Part shown: in pieces, positions 60,294-64,000 of the stretch
Numbering within the stretch: position 1 is the first letter of the stretch
Layout: the number at the start of each line of letters is the position of its first letter
Origin: PNAI01 sp035501735
GTDB lineage: Bacteria > Pseudomonadota > Alphaproteobacteria > Rhizobiales > Xanthobacteraceae
Assembly (NCBI GenBank): GCA_035501735.1
Contig: DATJVR010000034.1
Span: 1 to 64,000 of the forward strand
DNA length: 64,000 bases
Direction: 5' to 3'
Made by a program: the position numbers and the translations under genes
The notes under the pieces: model-generated
Database searches by the model: none
What the model was told of the DNA's origin: nothing
Seen by the model: the letters and a program-made list of their open reading frames with translations, nothing else

Positions 60294-61046
60294 ATGAACG
60301 ACCGTACCACCAATGCCTTGCTCTACCTCGACGGCGTGAATGTATCGTTCGACGGCTTCCGCGCACTGAACAATCTCTCGCTCGCGGTCGAGCCCGGCGA
60401 AATGCGCGCGATCATCGGCCCGAATGGCGCTGGCAAGACCACGATGATGGATGTGGTGACGGGAAAAACGCGGCCTGATACGGGTGAGGTGTTTTTCGAA
60501 GGGACGCACGATCTTTCCAAACTCGACGAGACCGAAATCGCGACGCTCGGCATCGGCCGCAAGTTTCAGAAGCCGACGGTATTCGAAATGCACACGGTCG
60601 AGGACAACCTGTCCCTGGCCTTGAAGAACGACCGCCACGTGCGCGCGACATTGTTCTGGCAGGGCAACGGCGAGGATAAAGACCGCATCGATCGGATTCT
60701 GGAAACCATAAGGCTCGGCGCCCAGCGAGATCGCCCGGCCGGCAGCCTGTCGCACGGACAAAAGCAGTGGCTGGAGATCGGCATGCTGCTGGCGCAGGAG
60801 CCGAAATTGCTGCTGGTGGATGAGCCGGTCGCCGGCATGACCGACGCCGAGACGCGGCAGACCGTGGATCTGCTGAAGGAAATCAACCGCGACCGCACGA
60901 TCGTCGTGGTGGAGCACGACATGACATTCGTGCGCGATCTCGATGTTCGAGTCACGGTGCTGCACGAGGGTTCGGTGATCGCCGAAGGATCGATCGACCA
61001 GGTGTCAACGAACGAGCGTGTGGTCGAAGTCTACTTGGGGCGATGA
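60294..61046 (+). CDS. urtD: Urea ABC transporter ATPase UrtD
   Basis: A 250-residue LivG-type ATPase. Walker A is GPNGAGKTT, the signature LSHGQKQWLEIGMLL (a variant with H in place of G, normal for UrtD), Walker B LLVDEPVAGMTD and the switch VVEHDM. It works with UrtE on the UrtB/UrtC pair. It overlaps the open frame before urtE slightly, but the chosen UrtE start is 20 bases beyond its stop. Confidence 0.95.
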   Translation: MNDRTTNALLYLDGVNVSFDGFRALNNLSLAVEPGEMRAIIGPNGAGKTTMMDVVTGKTRPDTGEVFFEGTHDLSKLDETEIATLGIGRKFQKPTVFEMHTVEDNLSLALKNDRHVRATLFWQGNGEDKDRIDRILETIRLGAQRDRPAGSLSHGQKQWLEIGMLLAQEPKLLLVDEPVAGMTDAETRQTVDLLKEINRDRTIVVVEHDMTFVRDLDVRVTVLHEGSVIAEGSIDQVSTNERVVEVYLGR

Positions 61047-61065
61047 GCTTGTGACGGGAACGGCG

Positions 61066-61761
61066 ATGCTCGAAGTGAACGCGGTTGACCTTCATTATGG
61101 CGCGGCGCAGGCGCTGCGATCTGTCTCGCTCACGGCGGAACTTGGCGAGGTCACGTGCGTGCTCGGCCGTAACGGCGTCGGCAAGACGAGCCTGTTGCGC
61201 GCGATCGTTGGACAGCATTCCGTCAGTTCGGGCTCCGTCGTGTGGGAGGGCACGGATATCACGACGCTGAAGCCCTATGAGCGCGCACGGCGCGGCATTG
61301 CCTATGTGCCGCAGGGCCGGGAGATTTTTCCGCTGCTCACGGTCGAAGAAAATCTGAAGACCGGGTTTGCGCCACTCGGGCGTGAGCAACGCAGCATTCC
61401 CGACGATGTGTTTTCGCTGTTTCCCGTGCTGGCGACGATGCTGCGCCGGCGCGGCGGTGATCTTTCAGGCGGGCAGCAGCAGCAGCTCGCGATCGGGCGG
61501 GCACTGGTGATGCGGCCGAGGCTGTTGTTGCTGGACGAGCCGACCGAGGGGATTCAGCCGTCGATAATCAAGGATATCGGGCGTGCCATCAGCTATTTGC
61601 GCGGGCTCAAGCAGATGGCGATCGTTCTGGTCGAGCAATATCTCGATTTCGCCCGTGACCTCGGCGATCGATTTTCGGTCGTTGACCGCGGCACGATCGT
61701 TTATGCTAGCCAGCGCAAGGATTTGAACGAAGCGGCGCTCAAACAATCTCTTTCCTTATAG
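61066..61761 (+). CDS. urtE: Urea ABC transporter ATPase UrtE
   Basis: A 231-residue LivF-type ATPase. Walker A is GRNGVGKTS, the signature LSGGQQQQLAIGRAL, Walker B LLLDEPTEGIQPS. YGAAQALRSVSL near the start and IAYVPQGREIFPLLTVEENL are typical of UrtE. GGGAACGG precedes ATG 61066. ureD begins ten bases beyond the stop, so transport and urease assembly are on one transcript. Confidence 0.95.
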   Translation: MLEVNAVDLHYGAAQALRSVSLTAELGEVTCVLGRNGVGKTSLLRAIVGQHSVSSGSVVWEGTDITTLKPYERARRGIAYVPQGREIFPLLTVEENLKTGFAPLGREQRSIPDDVFSLFPVLATMLRRRGGDLSGGQQQQLAIGRALVMRPRLLLLDEPTEGIQPSIIKDIGRAISYLRGLKQMAIVLVEQYLDFARDLGDRFSVVDRGTIVYASQRKDLNEAALKQSLSL

Positions 61762-61771
61762 TAGCCCCGAC

Positions 61772-62620
61772 ATGAAAACCAGAGCCGCCAATCAAGCCTT
61801 AGCGATTGACCGCGATGAAACGCTGATCGCCAACCGTGCACGCGGGCGAATAGATCTTATAGTCAGCGCGGCGGATGGCAGGACGCGCCGGAGGCGCGTG
61901 GCGGAAGACGGGTCGCTGCGGGTGCGGTTTCCGCGGACCGTGGGCGGCGAACTCGAGGCAGTGATCGTCAATACCGCTGGTGGAATCGCGGGCGGCGACC
62001 GGCATGAGGTTAGCGTTTCGGCACGAGATAATGCGAATCTCGTCGTCACCACGGCGGCGGCAGAAAAAATATACCGCTCGATCGGACCGGATGCGTCAAT
62101 CGAGGTGACATTGGATGTCGGCGCGGGCGGCAGATTGGCATGGCTGCCGCAGGAGGCCATCGTGTTCGATCGCGGGCGGCTGTCACGAAGGATCGACGTC
62201 GATATTTCCGGCGACGGCATGGTGACGGTTGCGGAAATGGCGGTGTTCGGGCGCTCTGCCATGGGAGAGCTGGTGGAGCAGGGATCGTTCGTCGACCGCT
62301 GGCGTGTGCGGCGCGACAGGCGCCTTGTGTTTGCAGAGACCGTGAGGCTCGACGGAGCGGTCGCGCAGAAACTCGCCGAACCGGGGGTCGCCGCCGGAGG
62401 TGCGGCCATCGCGACCGTGCTGGTTTGTCCAGGCGATGAGACATTGGCCGCAAATGTTCGCGCTCTGGCAGGCAGCTTTGCCGGAGAGGTCGGGATTTCT
62501 GCGTGGAATGGAATCGCGGTGGCGCGGCTCTGCGGCAAGGACGGCGCCAGCGTACGGAGCGATCTGACCGCTGTGTTGACTGCGCTCGGCGCGCCGCTAC
62601 CGCGGCTTTGGCTAAACTGA
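61772..62620 (+). CDS. ureD: Urease accessory protein UreD
   Basis: A 282-residue UreD/UreH protein, the scaffold that binds urease apoprotein and recruits UreF-UreG for nickel insertion. Recognisable parts are LRVRFPRTVGGELEAVIVNTAGGIAGGDRHEV-type sequence near residues 50-80, TTAAAEKIYRS and WLPQEAIVFDRGRLSRRIDVDI. UreE, UreF and UreG are not in the window and should follow ureC. It is ten bases after urtE. Confidence 0.93.
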   Translation: MKTRAANQALAIDRDETLIANRARGRIDLIVSAADGRTRRRRVAEDGSLRVRFPRTVGGELEAVIVNTAGGIAGGDRHEVSVSARDNANLVVTTAAAEKIYRSIGPDASIEVTLDVGAGGRLAWLPQEAIVFDRGRLSRRIDVDISGDGMVTVAEMAVFGRSAMGELVEQGSFVDRWRVRRDRRLVFAETVRLDGAVAQKLAEPGVAAGGAAIATVLVCPGDETLAANVRALAGSFAGEVGISAWNGIAVARLCGKDGASVRSDLTAVLTALGAPLPRLWLN

Positions 62621-62630
62621 GAGCGCAAGC

Positions 62631-62933
62631 ATGAACCTCACGCCGCGGGAAAAAGACAAGCTCCTGATCGCGATGGCGGCGATGGTGGCGCGCCGGCGAC
62701 TTGAGCGCGGCGTCAAACTCAATCATCCGGAGGCGGTGGCGCTGATCACCGATTTCATCATGGAAGGCGCGCGCGACGGCAAAACCGTTGCGCAATTGAT
62801 GGAAGCGGGCACGACAGTGCTTACGCGCAAGCAGGTGATGGACGGCATTCCGGAGATGATCCACGATATCCAGGTCGAGGCGACGTTTCCCGACGGCACG
62901 AAGCTCGTCACGGTCCACGATCCCATTCGGTGA
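62631..62933 (+). CDS. ureA: Urease gamma subunit
   Basis: A 100-residue urease gamma subunit, nearly invariant in the family: NLTPREKDKLLIAMAAMVARRR at the start and ALITDFIMEGARDGKTVAQLM in the middle. It forms the trimeric core with UreB and UreC. The stop overlaps a possible GTG start of ureB. Confidence 0.97.
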   Translation: MNLTPREKDKLLIAMAAMVARRRLERGVKLNHPEAVALITDFIMEGARDGKTVAQLMEAGTTVLTRKQVMDGIPEMIHDIQVEATFPDGTKLVTVHDPIR

Positions 62934-62944
62934 ATGAGGCGCTC

Positions 62945-63250
62945 ATGAAGCCCGGCGAATTCTTCATCAAGACAGGCGAGATCGAGCTCAACAAGAAACG
63001 CAAAACGGTGACGCTCACAGTCGCCAACACCGGCGACCGTCCGATTCAGGTCGGCTCGCATTATCATTTCTTCGAGACCAATCCGGCGCTCGAATTCGAC
63101 CGCAAGAAGGCGCGCGGCATGCGGCTCGACATCGCGGCGGGCACGGCCGTGCGTTTCGAGCCCGGCCAAAGCCGCAAGGTCACGCTCGTCGCACTCGCAG
63201 GCGCGCGCAAAGTCTACGGTTTTCGACAAGAGATCATGGGCAAGCTCTGA
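62945..63250 (+). CDS. ureB: Urease beta subunit
   Basis: A 101-residue beta subunit (MKPGEFFIKTGEIELN, GDRPIQVGSHYHFFETN, GMRLDIAAGTAVRFEPGQ). ATG 62945 with GAGG upstream is chosen; the GTG at 62930, overlapping the ureA stop, would add five residues. Confidence 0.96.
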   Translation: MKPGEFFIKTGEIELNKKRKTVTLTVANTGDRPIQVGSHYHFFETNPALEFDRKKARGMRLDIAAGTAVRFEPGQSRKVTLVALAGARKVYGFRQEIMGKL

Positions 63251-63259
63251 GGGGAATGC

Positions 63260-64000
63260 ATGTCGATCAAGATGAAGCGCGCGATCTATGCCGACATGTT
63301 CGGGCCGACGATCGGCGACCGCGTGCGTCTTGCCGACACCAACCTCATCATCGAAATCGAGAAGGATTTCACCACCTATGGCGAAGAGGTGAAGTTCGGC
63401 GGCGGCAAGGTGATCCGCGATGGCATGGGCCAGAGCCAGATCGCCAACAAACAAGGCGCCGTCGATACCGTCATCACCAATGCAATTGTGCTCGACCATT
63501 GGGGGATCGTGAAGGCCGACGTCGGCATCAAGCAGGGAAAGATTTTCGCCATCGGCAAGGCCGGCAATCCCGACATCCAGCCGGGCGTGACGATCATCAT
63601 CGGACCTGGCACCGAGGTGATCGCGGGCGAGGGGAAAATCCTCACGGCCGGCGGCTTCGACACGCACATCCATTTCATCTGCCCGCAACAGGTGGATGAG
63701 GCGCTGATGTCGGGGGTCACTTCGATGCTCGGCGGCGGTACCGGGCCGGCGGCCGGCACCAACGCCACGACCTGCACGCCCGGCCCCTGGCATATCGGGC
63801 GCATGATTCAGGCGGCGGACGCATTCCCGGTCAATCTGGGATTTGCCGGCAAGGGCAATGCCTCGCGCCCCGCCGCACTTGAAGAAATGATCGAGGCAGG
63901 CGCCTGCGCGCTGAAGCTGCACGAGGATTGGGGCACCACGCCGGCGGCGATCGATTGCTGCCTGTCTGTGGCCGACGATTACGACGTGCAGGTGATGATC
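63260..64000 (+). CDS. ureC: Urease alpha subunit (3' end beyond the window)
   Basis: The first 247 residues of the catalytic subunit. The nickel-binding histidine pair is in GGFDTHIHFICPQQ, and the lysine that becomes carbamylated to bridge the two nickel ions is in GACALKLHEDWGTT. MFGPTIGDRVRLADT near the start is diagnostic. GAGGGGA stands before ATG 63260. The gene remains open to the last base; the remaining active-site histidines, cysteine flap and stop lie outside. Confidence 0.96.
   Translation, partial: MSIKMKRAIYADMFGPTIGDRVRLADTNLIIEIEKDFTTYGEEVKFGGGKVIRDGMGQSQIANKQGAVDTVITNAIVLDHWGIVKADVGIKQGKIFAIGKAGNPDIQPGVTIIIGPGTEVIAGEGKILTAGGFDTHIHFICPQQVDEALMSGVTSMLGGGTGPAAGTNATTCTPGPWHIGRMIQAADAFPVNLGFAGKGNASRPAALEEMIEAGACALKLHEDWGTTPAAIDCCLSVADDYDVQVMI

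Noticed and set aside
1..64000. CRISPR arrays, insertion sequences, phage genes, toxin-antitoxin pairs
   Set aside because: No repeat-spacer pattern, transposase or phage protein was recognised; the RatA-like protein is better read as a Coq10-type START protein.

Overview
The window reads as chromosome from a GC-rich alphaproteobacterium of the Hyphomicrobiales, most like Bradyrhizobium, Rhodopseudomonas or Pseudolabrys. The reasons are codon use, orphan Bug-type tricarboxylate-transporter receptors, stand-alone CoxL-like molybdenum hydroxylases, FixK/FNR boxes, a P1B-5 ATPase with a hemerythrin tail, class I PHA synthase, and sigma-54-driven urt and urease genes. No rRNA, IS element, phage gene or CRISPR array was seen. 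The only tRNA recognised is tRNA-Asn. Genus-level assignment is inference.

Layout. 0-14.4 kb is catabolic and accessory: the 3' part of a eutA-like gene, a Bug solute receptor, a CCG-domain Fe-S protein, a minus-strand suyA/suyB-like lyase pair with a YeiH-type anion exporter, a nitroreductase, a periplasmic-binding-fold protein, a TauD-type dioxygenase, and two molybdenum hydroxylase large subunits with no partner subunits. 14.4-20.8 kb is tRNA-Asn and a polyphosphate group (ppk, ppx, CYTH-CHAD protein) followed by a stray hisE-like gene. 20.8-25.3 kb is a ketone-body group: 3-hydroxybutyrate dehydrogenase, two tandem acetoacetate decarboxylase paralogues (one has lost the Schiff-base lysine), a patatin lipase and a divergent SDR.

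25.3-42.2 kb is a low-oxygen island. Eight TTGA-N6-TCAA (FixK/FNR) boxes lie in front of a Nia-like metal ATPase, macAB plus cytochrome c (divergent from a Nudix gene), a phasin, an exported protein followed by phaC, a DASS transporter followed by mgtA, and a CBS-BON protein. Two more boxes have no ordinary gene behind them. One drives what looks like a structured small RNA with a CU-rich loop, the other a short transcript carrying only the tail of an hsp20 gene. A Crp/Fnr-type regulator closes the island. 42.2-49.1 kb holds two MFS carriers, a RatA/Coq10-like protein, a double-DUF2892 membrane protein, a MenA-like prenyltransferase, and a NapC/NirT tetrahaem protein paired with an unfamiliar pentahaem cytochrome.

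49.3-64 kb is a nitrogen-scavenging supercluster. The minus-strand operon runs ABC receptor, permease, ATPase, type III glutamine synthetase-like enzyme, NikR-like regulator, GdmH-like ureohydrolase and a His-rich protein. Divergent from it are urtABCDE and ureDABC, the last cut by the window end. Both directions start at consensus sigma-54 promoters, and the minus-strand one has a perfect palindrome of NikR-operator geometry over its predicted start site. The simplest reading is import of guanidine (or a related compound), hydrolysis to urea and ammonia by a metal-dependent ureohydrolase, urea uptake and urease cleavage, all under nitrogen control. The NikR-like protein lacks two of the four classical nickel ligands, so its signal is an open question. 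This is the best candidate for an undescribed system here, followed by the FixK-driven small RNA and the NapC/pentahaem module.
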